This document shows, piece by piece, positions 29,513-40,300 of a DNA stretch of 64,000 bases (position 1 is its first letter; each line of letters starts with the position of its first letter). Location of the stretch: NCBI RefSeq assembly GCF_030711595.1, contig NZ_JAUJUJ010000003.1:103992-167991 (forward strand), in the 5' to 3' direction. Both the position numbers and the translations under genes were made by a program. The notes beneath the pieces are model-generated. The model saw only the letters and a list, made by a program, of their open reading frames with translations, ran no database searches and was not told the origin of the DNA. This stretch comes from Stenotrophomonas sp. YIM B06876. Its GTDB lineage: Bacteria; Pseudomonadota; Gammaproteobacteria; Xanthomonadales; Xanthomonadaceae.

Positions 29513-31882
29513 TCATGTTTTCCACCTCCAGTCACGGATTTCAGGCATGTCCTCACCGTGTCGTTGGATGTGGTGGCTGTGCTCGATCAGCTTGTCGCGC
29601 ATCTGCTGCTTCAGGTACGCGCCACGCGAGCCCAGGTGTGGCAAGCGGTCGATCACGTCCTGCACCAGGTGGAAGCGGTCCAGATCGTTCTGCACGCGCA
29701 TGTCGAAGGCCGTGGTGATCGTGCCTTCCTCCTTGTAGCCACGCACATGCAGTTCCCGATTGGCGCGCCGGTAGGTGAGGCGGTGGATCAGCCAGGGATA
29801 GCCATGGAAGGCGAAAATGATGTGCCTGTCGCGGGTGAACAGCGAGTCGTAATCGACATCGTCCAAACCATGCGGATGTTCGGAACACGACTGCAGCTTC
29901 ATCAGGTCGACCACGTTGACCACGCGTACCTTCAATTCGGGCAGATGCTCGCGCAGGATCGATACCGCGGCCAACACCTCCAGCGTCGGCGTGTCGCCGC
30001 AGCAGGCCATCACCACGTCCGGTTCGCTGTCCTGGTCGTTGCTGGCCCACTGCCAGATACCGATGCCCTGGGTGCAATGCACCACGGCCGCGTCCATGGT
30101 CAGCCATTGCGGCAGCGCGTGCTTGCCGGCGACGACCACGTTGACGTAGTTGCGGCTGCGCAGGCAGTGGTCCATCACCGACAGCAGGCAGTTCGCATCG
30201 GGTGGCAGGTACGCGCGCACGATGTCGGCCTTCTTGTTGATGACGTGGTCCAGGAACCCGGGGTCCTGGTGGGTGAAACCGTTGTGGTCCTGCTGCCACA
30301 CGTGCGAGGCCAGCAGGTAATTCAGCGAGGCGATCGGCCGGCGCCACGGCAGTTCCCTGGTCACCTTGAGCCACTTGGCGTGCTGGCTGAACATCGAGTC
30401 GACGATGCGGATGAAGGCCTCGTAGCTGTTGAACAGGCCGTGGCGTCCGGTCAACAGATAGCCTTCCAGCCAGCCTTCACACTGGTGTTCGCTGAGCATC
30501 GAATCGAGCACGCGACCCGCGGGAGCAAGGAACTCGTCATTGCTTTGCTCGCATGCGTCCCACTGGCGGTTGGTCACTTCAAACACCGCCCCCAGCAGAT
30601 TCGAAAGCGTCTCGTCCGGACCGAACAGGCGGAAATTGCGCTGATCCTGGTTGAGCGTGGCGACATCGCGCAGGAACGGGCCCAGCACCTGTGTGTCCTG
30701 GGCGTCGACGGCGCCCGGCGCGGGCACCTGCACCGCGTGCTGGTGAAAGTCCGGCATGCGCAGGTCACGCAACAGCAGCCCGCCGTTGGCGTGCGGATTG
30801 GCGCCCATGCGGCGCTCGCCCACCGGTGCCAGGGCGGCCAGCTCGGGCAGCAGCCAGCCATGCGCGTCGAACAGCTCCTGCGGGCGGTAGCTCTTCATCC
30901 AGCTTTCCAGCAGCGGTACGTGATCGGGGTGCGCGCCATCCACCAGCAGCGGCACCTGGTGCGAGCGGAACGTGCCTTCGATGGGCCGGCCATCAACCAC
31001 CTTCGGCCCGGTCCACCCCTTGGGCGAGCGCAGCACGATCATCGGCCAGCGGGGGCGGGTGGCGTCCTGGTTGGTGCGGGCGCGGCTCTGGATCGTGTGG
31101 ATGTCGTCGATGGCCCGGTCCAGGGTGCGCGCCATCAGCTCGTGCATGGTGGCCGGATCGTCGCCCTCCACGAAGTACGGCGTCCAGCCGCAGCCGCGGA
31201 AAAAATGCTCCAGTTCGTCATGCCCGATGCGCGCCAGCACGGCCGGGTTGCTGATCTTGTAGCCGTTCAGATGCAGGATCGGCAGCACCGCGCCATCGGT
31301 GATCGGGTCGAGCAGCTTGTTGGCGTGCCAGGCGGTCGCCAGCGGTCCGGTCTCGGCTTCACCGTCACCTACCACGCAGGCCACGATCAGGCCGGGATTG
31401 TCGAACGCGGCGCCGAAGGCATGACTGAGCGAATAGCCCAGTTCGCCGCCTTCGTGGATCGATCCGGGAGTCGTGGGTGCGACATGGCTGGAGATACCGC
31501 CCGGAAACGAGAATTGCCTGAACAGTTTTTTCAGGCCGGCTTCGTCCCGGGTGACATCGGGGTAGACATCCGTCCAGGTGCCTTCCAGATACACGTTGCC
31601 CACCACCGCCGGCCCCCCGTGCCCCGGCCCGGCGACATAGAGCATGTCCAGGTCGTACTGCTGGATGACGCGATTCAAATGCACATAGATGAAATTCTGG
31701 CCCGGCACCGTCCCCCAATGACTGACCACCAGCGGCTTCACATGCGCCAGCGTCAGCGGTTCGTGCAACAGGGGGTTGTCGTACAGGTAGATCTGCCCGA
31801 CCGACACATAGTTGGCGGCGCGCCAATAGGCGTCCATGCGCTGCAGCAATTCCGGTGTCACCGGTGAAGGAATGGGTTTCAT
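29513..31882 (-). CDS. xfp: Xylulose-5-phosphate/fructose-6-phosphate phosphoketolase
   Basis: 789 residues. Thiamine diphosphate-binding sequence is [15 protein letters not shown] at 172-186; the family signatures AGPGHGGPA (84-92) and [26 protein letters not shown] (split over 125-150) are present. It cleaves xylulose-5-phosphate or fructose-6-phosphate with phosphate to acetyl phosphate plus an aldose phosphate. The start is ATG 31882, which overlaps the ackA stop (ATGA); ATG 31900 is a longer alternative. The upstream ackA turns acetyl phosphate into acetate and ATP, so the pair forms a complete shunt. Confidence 0.95.
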   Translation of the reverse strand: MKPIPSPVTPELLQRMDAYWRAANYVSVGQIYLYDNPLLHEPLTLAHVKPLVVSHWGTVPGQNFIYVHLNRVIQQYDLDMLYVAGPGHGGPAVVGNVYLEGTWTDVYPDVTRDEAGLKKLFRQFSFPGGISSHVAPTTPGSIHEGGELGYSLSHAFGAAFDNPGLIVACVVGDGEAETGPLATAWHANKLLDPITDGAVLPILHLNGYKISNPAVLARIGHDELEHFFRGCGWTPYFVEGDDPATMHELMARTLDRAIDDIHTIQSRARTNQDATRPRWPMIVLRSPKGWTGPKVVDGRPIEGTFRSHQVPLLVDGAHPDHVPLLESWMKSYRPQELFDAHGWLLPELAALAPVGERRMGANPHANGGLLLRDLRMPDFHQHAVQVPAPGAVDAQDTQVLGPFLRDVATLNQDQRNFRLFGPDETLSNLLGAVFEVTNRQWDACEQSNDEFLAPAGRVLDSMLSEHQCEGWLEGYLLTGRHGLFNSYEAFIRIVDSMFSQHAKWLKVTRELPWRRPIASLNYLLASHVWQQDHNGFTHQDPGFLDHVINKKADIVRAYLPPDANCLLSVMDHCLRSRNYVNVVVAGKHALPQWLTMDAAVVHCTQGIGIWQWASNDQDSEPDVVMACCGDTPTLEVLAAVSILREHLPELKVRVVNVVDLMKLQSCSEHPHGLDDVDYDSLFTRDRHIIFAFHGYPWLIHRLTYRRANRELHVRGYKEEGTITTAFDMRVQNDLDRFHLVQDVIDRLPHLGSRGAYLKQQMRDKLIEHSHHIQRHGEDMPEIRDWRWKT

Positions 31883-33090
31883 GGCCGGGTCGTCCCGCAT
31901 GGGAAGGGAAGAGCGTGCAGCACGGCGTTGGCGATCATCAGTTCTTCGTTGGTGTGGATCACACGCACCTGGACCCGGGCATCATCGGCAGAGATCAGTG
32001 CAGCGCTTTGCGCATTGCGGGTTGCATCGAGCGCAATGCCAAGAAAATCCAGGCCGCTGCAGATCCGCTCACGGATCAATGCCGCGTTTTCACCAATGCC
32101 CCCGGCGAACACCAGCGTGTCCACCCCGCCCAGGGCCGCCGCATAGCTGCCGACCGTCTTCTTGATCCGGTAGCAGAACAGGGCCACCGCCTCGGCGGCA
32201 CGCACGTCGTGGATCTCGTGCTCCAGCAGCTCCTGCAGGTCCGCGCTGGTTTCGGAGATGCCCAGCAGGCCGGACTGGAGGTTGACCATGTAGTTGAACT
32301 GCTGCGCGTCGATCTGCTCGAGGTTGGCCAGATACAGCACCAGTCCCGGATCCAGATCGCCGGCGCGCGTACCCATTGGCACCCCGGCGCACGGCGTGAA
32401 CCCCATGCTGGTATCGATCGACTGGCCGCTGGCCACCGCGGCCAGACTCGCACCACTGCCCAGATGCGCCAGGATCACCCGGCCGGTGGTGGCGGCCGGG
32501 TCGCCAAGTCGCACCAGTTCCTGCATGAGGAAAGCGTAGGAAAGGCCATGGAAGCCATAGCGCCTGACGCCCAGGGCTTCATAGCGGCGCGGGATCGGCA
32601 ACAGCCTGGCCACGCGCGGCAGGTTGTGGTGAAAGCCGGTGTCGAAACAGGCGACTTGATCCAGCTGCGGAAAGCGACGCTGGAGCGCCTCCACCAGCCG
32701 CAACTCCTGCGGCATGTGCTCGGGATCGAAAGGGCTGAGCAGATGCAGCTTTTGCAGCAGGCTCGCGGTGATCTTCTGCGGACGGTGAAACTCCGGCCCA
32801 CCGTGGACCAGCCGGTGTCCTGCCGCCGCCAACGTGTGATTCAAGCCCTGGTGTTCGATCCAGTCGAGCAGGATGTCCACGGCGGCGCTGTGATCCGGCG
32901 CGCTCACCTTTTCCGCAGTGCTCTCCGCCGCGTTCGTGCCCCTCACGGTAAACGTTGCTTGCGGCTGGCCAATCCGCGTCAGCACGCCGACCCATCGCTG
33001 CCGCAAGGGAAACTCCGCCTCGAAAAGCGCGAACTTGATACTCGACGAGCCGCCATTGATCGTGAGGATGTGGGCGTCAGCGGACATCAT
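31879..33090 (-). CDS. ackA: Acetate kinase
   Basis: 403 residues with the ASKHA-fold motifs: [14 protein letters not shown] at the N-terminus, [10 protein letters not shown] near 150, [11 protein letters not shown] near 210 and FAGGIGENA near 325. It makes ATP and acetate from acetyl phosphate. It is co-transcribed with, and overlaps by four bases, the phosphoketolase gene. No phosphotransacetylase is nearby, so phosphoketolase is the likely source of acetyl phosphate. The start could be ATG 33090 or 33087. Confidence 0.94.
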   Translation of the reverse strand: MMSADAHILTINGGSSSIKFALFEAEFPLRQRWVGVLTRIGQPQATFTVRGTNAAESTAEKVSAPDHSAAVDILLDWIEHQGLNHTLAAAGHRLVHGGPEFHRPQKITASLLQKLHLLSPFDPEHMPQELRLVEALQRRFPQLDQVACFDTGFHHNLPRVARLLPIPRRYEALGVRRYGFHGLSYAFLMQELVRLGDPAATTGRVILAHLGSGASLAAVASGQSIDTSMGFTPCAGVPMGTRAGDLDPGLVLYLANLEQIDAQQFNYMVNLQSGLLGISETSADLQELLEHEIHDVRAAEAVALFCYRIKKTVGSYAAALGGVDTLVFAGGIGENAALIRERICSGLDFLGIALDATRNAQSAALISADDARVQVRVIHTNEELMIANAVLHALPFPCGTTRP

Positions 33091-33573
33091 GGAAATCCAT
33101 CATTTCCCGGACCAGGCCCGGGGCTCACCGTTCCCTGGTACGTTGGTGGCCGCCGCCAGCATGTATGCGCTAGCTGGCAATGCAGCAGGTCTGCTTGTGC
33201 GGGGATAGGCCATGGCTGCTGTGCGCGGTGCAGGTGTCGCAGCTGCCTCAAGACCGGGAAACGCGGCCCCGGGACATGGCGACAAGGCACTCGGTCCAGA
33301 CCGGAGCAGCCAGTCGGGAGATCGCGTTGCATTTCAATCTTCTTGTGTTGAGCTGTAACTCGCCCTGCGTGGCCTCGGATTTCGATTCGCCGGGATCCGC
33401 CGTGGCGCCCCGCGGGCTGGTTCACGCCTCACGCCGGAGGAGTGAAGCGTGCCGGAGATGGCCGCCACTACGCGCGTGACCACGCGAAATTGTCGTGAAG
33501 CCAAAGCCGTGCCCGGATTCACGATGCGAAGCCGGCTTTGGCCGGGATCCTGGCCGCTTCAGTGTCACCAAGG
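33091..33573. other. Intergenic region upstream of ackA
   Basis: 483 bp with no credible gene in either strand; frames are short, Arg-rich and unlike coding sequence. An AT-richer patch near 33328-33352 may hold the promoter of ackA-xfp. A 10-bp dyad (GCCAAAGCCG at 33500-33509 with its complement at 33533-33542) lies just after the VOC gene stop but lacks a T run. Confidence 0.5.
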
Positions 33574-34053
33574 TCAGCCGCGGCGGGCGGCTTCTATCGC
33601 GGCGATGTCGATCTTGGTCATTTCCATCATCGCCGCGAATACGCGCTTGGCCGCGGCCTGGTCCGGATCGGTGATCGCCGCCGTCAGGGCGCGTGGGGTG
33701 ATCTGCCAGGACAGTCCCCATTTGTCCTTGCACCAGCCGCAGGCGCTTTGCTGGCCGCCGTTATCGATGATCGCGTTCCACAGGCGATCCGTTTCGGCCT
33801 GGTCGTCGGTCGCCACCTGGAACGAGAACGCCTCGCTGTGCTTGAACGCCGCGCCGCCGTTGAGGCCCAGGCAGGGAATGCCCATCACCGTGAACTCGAC
33901 GGTCAACACATCGCCCTGCTTGCCCGCGGGGTAGTCGCCCGGCGCGTGATGGATGGCTGTCACCTTGCTGTCCGGGAAGATCCCCGCGTAGAACGTCGCA
34001 GCGTCCAAAGCGGTGCCGTCGTACCAGAGGCAGATCGTGTTTTTGCCGGTCAT
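33574..34053 (-). CDS. VOC family protein (PhnB/3-demethylubiquinone-like)
   Basis: 159 residues. The order TICLWYDGTALDAATFYAGIFPDSK, HAPGDYPAGKQGDVLTVEF, GIPCLGLNGG and GWCKDKWGLSWQITP (each conserved in part) is that of PhnB-type glyoxalase-fold proteins. No enzymatic role is assigned in this subgroup. The start ATG 34053 follows TGGAGAA; the frame extends upstream but the extension is antisense to other sequence and has no family similarity. Confidence 0.85.
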   Translation of the reverse strand: MTGKNTICLWYDGTALDAATFYAGIFPDSKVTAIHHAPGDYPAGKQGDVLTVEFTVMGIPCLGLNGGAAFKHSEAFSFQVATDDQAETDRLWNAIIDNGGQQSACGWCKDKWGLSWQITPRALTAAITDPDQAAAKRVFAAMMEMTKIDIAAIEAARRG

Positions 34054-34149
34054 CGCGATTCTCCAGAGCCAGGGAAGATGTGTGCATTCAGGTAATGCAG
34101 GCAGCGGCGGTGCTTCGGCAGTTTGCTTCCATGGGGGCCACGACTGCAT

Positions 34150-34340
34150 GAACACGCCACGGCGCCGGTACACAGCTTCCAGCGGCTCTTCGGCTACGCG
34201 CCCGCGGAAGTGGTGGGCCAGCGGATATTCGACCCGGTCCATCCCGACGAACGGGACGTGACCGCCGCGCAGGCGGGGCAGGTGCGCTGCTGGCCCATGC
34301 CGATCGCGCGATGTATGCCGCCAAGCGCCAGCGGGCGTAG
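34150..34340 (+). pseudogene. Remnant of a PAS-GGDEF diguanylate cyclase gene
   Basis: Two fragments in different frames. The first (about 34165-34250) reads SFQRLFGYAPAEVVGQRIF followed by DPVHPDERD, the core of a PAS domain. The second, 34287-34340, reads LLAHADRAMYAAKRQRA then stop, which is the C-terminal helix of a GGDEF domain. The central GGDEF catalytic part is deleted and the frame differs, so the gene is dead. The assignment is from motif recognition. Confidence 0.6.
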
Positions 34341-34510
34341 CGCGACACCGTGGCCAGTTCCAGTTTTCGCGGCGGCCGCTCACGAATGGAGGCAGACGCG
34401 GGTGAAGCCGCACATGACCTTTGGGCCATCGGTCGCAGTGCGCTATCGCATACGCTCGCAGGTTGCGTCGCGTGTAGTACGCGGCATTTCCTGCAAGACC
34501 GGAGAACTGC

Positions 34511-36601
34511 ATGACCTTTTCCAAGCTCGCCCCGTTGACCCTGACTGTCGCCATCGCGGCGTCGCTGGTTGCCTGCGGCAAGACCGAAGCCCCCGCCACG
34601 GCGGACGCCGCCAAGCCGGCATTCGATCTGTCGCAGATCAAGACCCCGCTGATTTCGCTCGATGTCGCCGATCTGGATCCGTCCATTTCGGCCTGTACCG
34701 ACCTCAACGGCTTCGTCAACAGCAAGTGGCTGGCGGCCAACCCGGTGCCGGGCGACCAGACCACCTGGGGCAGCTTCGAGATCCTGCGCGAGCGCTCGCT
34801 GGAAGTGCAGCACGCGCTGGTGGAGCAGGCCGCGGCCAGCAACGCCAAGGCAGGCTCGGTGGAAGCCAAGATCGGCGACATCTGGAAGACGGGTTCCGAC
34901 GAGGCCGCGATCGAGACGGCCGGCATCACCCCGCTCGCCCCGGAGCTGGAGCGGATCGCCGCGCTGGGCGATACCGCTGCCATCGGCAAGTACCTGCGTG
35001 ACAGCTATGCACAGGGCCAGGGCTTCCTGTTCTCGTTCGGCGGCAATGCCGATTACAAGGACTCGGGCAATGTGATCGCCTACGCCGGGCAGGGCGGGCT
35101 GGGCCTGCCGGAGAAGGGCTACTACTTCGACGAGGCCCAGGCCAAGATCCGCGACGCATACGTGGCCTATATCGCGCAGACGCTGGAGCTGTCCGGAGTG
35201 GATGCGGCGCAGGCCGCCGAGCAGGCCAACGCGGTGATGGCGTTTGAAACCCGTCTGGCCAAGGCGTCGCTGTCGCGCATCGAACTGCGTGATCCGTCCA
35301 AGCGCTACAACCCGGTCAGCGCGGCCGATGCCGACAAGATCACCCCGAATTTCAGCTGGTCCGCGTTCTTCGACACGCTGAAGGTGCCGGCCGCCAACAA
35401 GTTCTCGCTGGCGCAGCCGGGCTTCTTCGCCGAGGTGGACAAGATGCTGGCCGACGTGCCGGCCGCCACCTGGCAGGCGTACCTGCGATTCCACACCGTG
35501 GACAACGCCGCGCCGTACCTGAGCAAGGCGTTCGAACAGGCCAACTTCGATTTCTACAGCAAGACCCTGCGCGGCCAGCAGGAAATGCAGCCGCGCTGGA
35601 AGCGGGTGCTGGATTCGGTCAATGGCGCCATGGGTGAGGCATTGGGCCAGCTGTATGTGGATGCGGTGTTCCCGGCCGAGTCCAAGGTGCAGATGCAGCA
35701 CCTGGTGGAGAACCTGTCGGCCGCGCTGAAGGCGCGCCTGGAAACGCTGCCGTGGATGGGCGAGGACACCCGGAAGAAGGCGCTGGAGAAGTGGGCCAGC
35801 TTCACCCCGAAGATCGGTTACCCGGACAAGTGGCGTGACTGGAGCGGCCTGCAGACCGGTGGCGAGGGCTATCTGGCCAACATGCGCGCGGCGCGCGCGT
35901 TCAACTACCGCTACATGCTCGACAAGATCGGCAAGCCGGTGGACAAAAGCGAGTGGGGCATGAGCCCGCAGACGGTCAACGCCTATTACAACGCGACCAA
36001 GAACGAGATCGTGTTCCCGGCCGCGATCCTGCAGCCGCCGTTCTTCGACGCCAAGGCCGATCCGGCACTGAACTACGGCGGCATCGGCGCGGTGATCGGC
36101 CACGAGATGATGCACGGCTACGACGACTCGGGCAGCCAGTTCGCCGCCAACGGCAACTTCGACAACTGGTGGACCGACAGCGACCGCAGCGCGTTCAACG
36201 GCCGCACCGACCAGCTGGTGGCACAGTTCGACAACTATGAGGCGCTGCCGGGCATCAACGTCAAGGGCAAGCTGACCCTGGGCGAGAACATCGGCGATCT
36301 CGGCGGCCTGACCGTGGCCTATGACGCGCTGCAGATGGCGTTGAAGGAAGACCCGGCGCGCAATGTGCCGGTCGATGGCTACAGCGAAGACCAGCGCTTC
36401 TTCATGAACTGGGCCACCGTATGGCGCCGCAACTTCACCGATGGCGAGCTGCGTGTGCGCCTGAATACTGACCCGCACGCGCCGGCCAACTTCCGCGCCA
36501 ATGGAGCGCCGTCCAACATGCCCTCGTTTGCTGCCGCGTTCGAGTGCAAGGCCGGCCAGCCGATGGTGCGCGCCGACGACAAGCGCGTCGTGATCTGGTA
36601 A
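34511..36601 (+). CDS. M13 family zinc metallopeptidase, lipoprotein
   Basis: 696 residues. Lipoprotein signal with lipobox LVAC (Cys22), so membrane-anchored in the periplasm or outer membrane. The M13 (neprilysin/PepO) catalytic motif GHEMMHGYDDSGSQF has H531, E532 and H535; the third ligand lies in GENIGDLGGL near 595; NAYYN just before is the conserved substrate-binding segment. It cuts peptides outside the cytoplasm. A GGAGAA site precedes the ATG. Xanthomonadaceae carry several such enzymes; this one is a single gene with its own terminator. Confidence 0.93.
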   Translation: MTFSKLAPLTLTVAIAASLVACGKTEAPATADAAKPAFDLSQIKTPLISLDVADLDPSISACTDLNGFVNSKWLAANPVPGDQTTWGSFEILRERSLEVQHALVEQAAASNAKAGSVEAKIGDIWKTGSDEAAIETAGITPLAPELERIAALGDTAAIGKYLRDSYAQGQGFLFSFGGNADYKDSGNVIAYAGQGGLGLPEKGYYFDEAQAKIRDAYVAYIAQTLELSGVDAAQAAEQANAVMAFETRLAKASLSRIELRDPSKRYNPVSAADADKITPNFSWSAFFDTLKVPAANKFSLAQPGFFAEVDKMLADVPAATWQAYLRFHTVDNAAPYLSKAFEQANFDFYSKTLRGQQEMQPRWKRVLDSVNGAMGEALGQLYVDAVFPAESKVQMQHLVENLSAALKARLETLPWMGEDTRKKALEKWASFTPKIGYPDKWRDWSGLQTGGEGYLANMRAARAFNYRYMLDKIGKPVDKSEWGMSPQTVNAYYNATKNEIVFPAAILQPPFFDAKADPALNYGGIGAVIGHEMMHGYDDSGSQFAANGNFDNWWTDSDRSAFNGRTDQLVAQFDNYEALPGINVKGKLTLGENIGDLGGLTVAYDALQMALKEDPARNVPVDGYSEDQRFFMNWATVWRRNFTDGELRVRLNTDPHAPANFRANGAPSNMPSFAAAFECKAGQPMVRADDKRVVIW

Positions 36602-36623
36602 TTGCCCCGTAGTCTGTGATGCG

Positions 36624-36652
36624 GAAAGCCCGGCACCTGCCGGGCTTTCTGT
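36624..36652 (+). terminator. Intrinsic terminator after M13 peptidase
   Basis: GAAAGCCCGGC, loop ACCT, GCCGGGCTTTC, then TGTT; 11-bp perfect stem. Confidence 0.75.
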
Positions 36653-36709
36653 TGTGGGGAAGGTCCGGCGTCGGCCCTGCCCGGATACGCGGATGCCGCC
36701 TCGACTGCT

Positions 36710-36734
36710 GTAGCGCCGGGCGGCGCCCGGCCGC
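36710..36734. repeat. GTAG-headed REP-like palindrome
   Basis: GTAG followed by CGCCGGGC, two bases, and a GCCCGGC arm. It shares its first eleven bases with the element at 6033 and also lies between convergent genes. Confidence 0.55.
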
Positions 36735-36744
36735 AGGGTGGGGG

Positions 36745-37359
36745 TCAGGCCTCCAGCAACGCGCTGGCCTTGATGATGCAGGTGAACTCGCGGAACACGT
36801 CCGGGTCGATCAGGCCTTCCTGTCCGTCGGCCAGGATCCGCATCGCCCGCGAATGCGGCATCGGCCCGCGATACGGGCGCTTGGACGTCATCGCGTCATA
36901 GCCGTCGGCGATGGTCAGGATGCGGGCTTCCAGCGGAATCTCGCGACCCTTCAATCCTGCCGGGTAACCACTGCCGTCATAGGCTTCGTGATGGTGGCGG
37001 ATCAACCGCGCAACGGCGGCGGCATCGCGCCGGCCGCTGGCCGCGAACAGGCGCGCACCGCGGTCGGGATGGGTGCGCATCGATTCCATCTGCTCCTCGC
37101 CCAGATGGCCGGGATGCAGCAGGACGTTGTCACGGATGCCGATCTTGCCGACGTCATGGAAGCGCGCCGCCAGCGAAAGATGCGACAACCGCTCGGTGGA
37201 CAGTTCACAGCGTTGGCCCAGAGCGAGCGCGATCCGGGCGACCCGTTGGCAATGGGTGTCGGTGTAGCGGTCGCGCTCGTCCAGGGCCAGCGCCAATACG
37301 TGTAGCGACGCGGAACCCTCCCCGTCTTCGGGGAGGGAGTGGGGTACATCAAAAGACAT
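36745..37359 (-). CDS. HD-GYP domain protein (probable c-di-GMP phosphodiesterase)
   Basis: 204 residues, just the HD-GYP domain with no receiver or sensory part. Metal residues are visible in FHDVGKIGI (H68, D69) and RHHHEAYDGSGYP (about 121-133), with GYPAGLKGREIPLEARI as the GYP loop. Proteins of this type hydrolyse cyclic di-GMP. The start ATG 37359 lies 23 nt after the mfd stop on the same strand, so it is likely co-transcribed with mfd. What controls it, without an attached sensor, is unclear. Confidence 0.85.
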   Translation of the reverse strand: MSFDVPHSLPEDGEGSASLHVLALALDERDRYTDTHCQRVARIALALGQRCELSTERLSHLSLAARFHDVGKIGIRDNVLLHPGHLGEEQMESMRTHPDRGARLFAASGRRDAAAVARLIRHHHEAYDGSGYPAGLKGREIPLEARILTIADGYDAMTSKRPYRGPMPHSRAMRILADGQEGLIDPDVFREFTCIIKASALLEA

Positions 37360-37382
37360 TGGGTGGGGTCCAACGGGGAAAA

Positions 37383-40300
37383 TCAGTGGGGTGACAGCGT
37401 GGCGAGCAAGGCGCGGGCGGCATTGAAGCGGTCCACGCTTTCCGGCAGCGGATGCCGGATGCGCAGCTTGTCCGGCCCCTCCATGGTGTAGAGCTTGGGC
37501 TGTTTCTGGATCAGCTGGATCACCGCCATGGGGTCGATGTCCGGCTTGGCGCCGAACACGATGCGCCCGCCATTCTCGCCCAGCTCCAGCTTGCGGATGC
37601 CCAGCATGTTGGCCTGCAACTTCAGCTCGGCAATGGCGAACAGGTGCTTGGCGGCGTCAGGCAACAGGCCGAAGCGGTCGATCATCTCCACCTGCAGTTC
37701 GCGCAGGGCCACATTGTCGCGCGCACTGGAAATGCGCTTGTACAAGGTCAGGCGGGTGTGCACGTCCGCCAGGTAGTCGTCGGGAATCAGCGCCGGCACA
37801 TGCAGCTCGACATCGGTGCCACGGGCTTCCTCGCCCGCATCCAGATCCGGCAGCTTGCCGGCCTTGATCGAACGGACCGCACGTTCCAGCAGCTCGGTGT
37901 ACAGGCTGAAGCCGACTTCGGCCATCTGCCCGCTCTGGTCTTCGCCGAGCAGTTCGCCGGCGCCGCGGATTTCCAGGTCATGGGTGGCCAGGGTGAAGCC
38001 GGCGCCCAGTTCATCCATCGAGGCGATCGCTTCCAGCCGCTTGTTGGCATCGGCGCTGATCGAGCGCTTGTCCGGCGGCACCACCAGGTAGGCATAGGCG
38101 CGATGGTGCGAACGGCCGACCCGGCCCCGCAGCTGGTGCAGCTGGGCCAGGCCGAACTTGTCGGCGCGGTTGATGATGATGGTGTTGGCGTTGGGAATGT
38201 CGATGCCCGATTCGATGATCGTGCTGGCCAGCAGCACGTTGTAGCGCTGCTTCTGGAAATCCAGCATCACCTTTTCCAGCTCGCGCTCGGGCATCTGCCC
38301 GTGAGCCACGCCGATGCGCGCCTCGGGCACCAGTTCGCCCAGGTCGCGCTGCATGCGGCCCATGCTTTCCACATCGTTGTGCAGGAAGTACAGCTGGCCG
38401 CCGCGTGCCAGTTCACGCTGGAACGCCTCGCGCAGCAGCGCCGGGTCCCACGGGGTGATGAAGGTCTGCACCGCCAGCCGGTTCGGCGGCGGCGTGGCGA
38501 TGATCGACAGGTCGCGCAGCCCGGCCATGGCCATGTTGAGCGTGCGCGGGATCGGGGTGGCGGTCAGCGTCAGCAGGTGCACGTTGGCGCGCATCGCCTT
38601 GAGCGCCTCCTTCTGGCGCACGCCAAAACGCTGCTCCTCATCGACGATCACCAGGCCCAGATCCTTGAACTTCACGTCCGGCTGCAGCAGGCGATGGGTG
38701 CCGATGATCACATCGATGGTGCCTTCGGCCACCTTCTCCAGTTCGGCCTTGATCTCCCTGCTGGTCTTGAAGCGTGACAGCACTTCGACCCGCAGCGGCC
38801 AATCGGCGAAGCGGTCGCGGAAATTGCGGTAATGCTGTTCGGCCAGCAGCGTGGTCGGCACCAGGACCGCGACCTGCTTGCCGGCGCTGGCGGCGGCGAA
38901 GGCGGCGCGTACGGCCACCTCGGTCTTGCCGAAGCCGACGTCGCCGCAGACCACGCGGTCCATCGGCTGGCTGCTGCCCAGATCCCGCAGGGTGGATTCG
39001 ATCGCGACCAGCTGGTCCGGGGTTTCCTCGAACGGGAAGCCGGCCGCGAACGGCTCGTACATCGCGCGGTCCACCTGCAACGCCAGCCCGGCGCGGGCCC
39101 GGCGACGGGCCTGGATCTCCAGCAGCTCGGCGGCGACGTCGCGCACCTTCTCGGCGGCCTTGCGCTTGGCCTTGGTCCATTGCTCGCCGCCCAGCGAATG
39201 CAGCGGCGCGGTTTCGGCCGAGGCGCCGGAGTAGCGGCTGATCAGGTGCAACTGCGCCACCGGCACGTACAGGCGGTCGCCCTTGGCGTATTCGATCTCG
39301 AGGAACTCGCCGGGCATGCCGCCGATATCCATCGCGATCAGCCCGCGATAACGGCCGACGCCGTGATCTTCATGCACGATCGGCGCGCCTTCGGTCAGCT
39401 CGCCAAGATCGCGGATGATCGCCTCCGGCTCGCGCCCGGCGCGGCGTACGCGCCGTGGCTGGCCGGCGCGCTCGGGGAACAGCTGGCGTTCGGTGAGCAC
39501 CGCGATCAGCGGCGTGTCCAGCGCGAAGCCGTCGTCCAGCGGCGCCACGGTGATGGCGAACCGGAGTTCGGTATCGGCCAGGAACGCGGGCAGGTCGGCC
39601 ACCACCGGCGGCTTCAAGGTGGCGGCCTGCAGCACTTCCAGCAGCGCCTCGCGGCGCCCCGGCGAATCGGCGGCGATCAGCACCCGGCCCGGGTAGTGGT
39701 CGAGGAACGACTTCAACGCCTGTCCGGCCGGTGCGTCCTTGGCCGCGACCGGCAACGGCGGCAGCAGCTGGTCGCCCAGCGCCTGCGCCTCGCCGATGCG
39801 GGCATGTTCGGGCGGCCACACCTCGATCCGCAGCCGCTGGTTGAGCGCTTCACGCAGCAGGTCCGGCGACTGGTACAGCTCGTCGGGCGGCAGCAGCGGT
39901 CGCTCGACATCGTGGCGGCGCTGCTCGTAGCGGCTGGCGGTCTGGGTCCAGAACGCGTCGGCAGCGTTGGAGACACCCGGCGCGAGCAGTGTCAGGAAGT
40001 CCGCCTGCAGGTAGTCGAACAGGGTCGCGGTCCGGGCGAAGAACAACGGCAGGAAGTATTCGATGCCCGAGGGGGCGATCCCGGCCTTGAGGTCCTGGTA
40101 CAGCGCACTGCGGCGGGTATCGACGTCGAAGCGCTCGCGCAGCGTTGCCAGCACCCGCTCGATGCTGGCAGTGTCCAGCGGCACTTCGCGCCCGGGCAGC
40201 ATTTTCACCGCGTCCACGCGGTCCAGCGAGCGCTGCGATTCGGTATCGAATTCGCGGATCGAATCGATGTCCTGGTCCAGCAGCTCGATCCGCAGGGGGA

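Noticed and set aside
29153..31867. Long open frame opposite the phosphoketolase gene
   Set aside because: Antisense shadow of a high-GC gene; His/Gln-rich product without motifs, while the other strand encodes a complete phosphoketolase.
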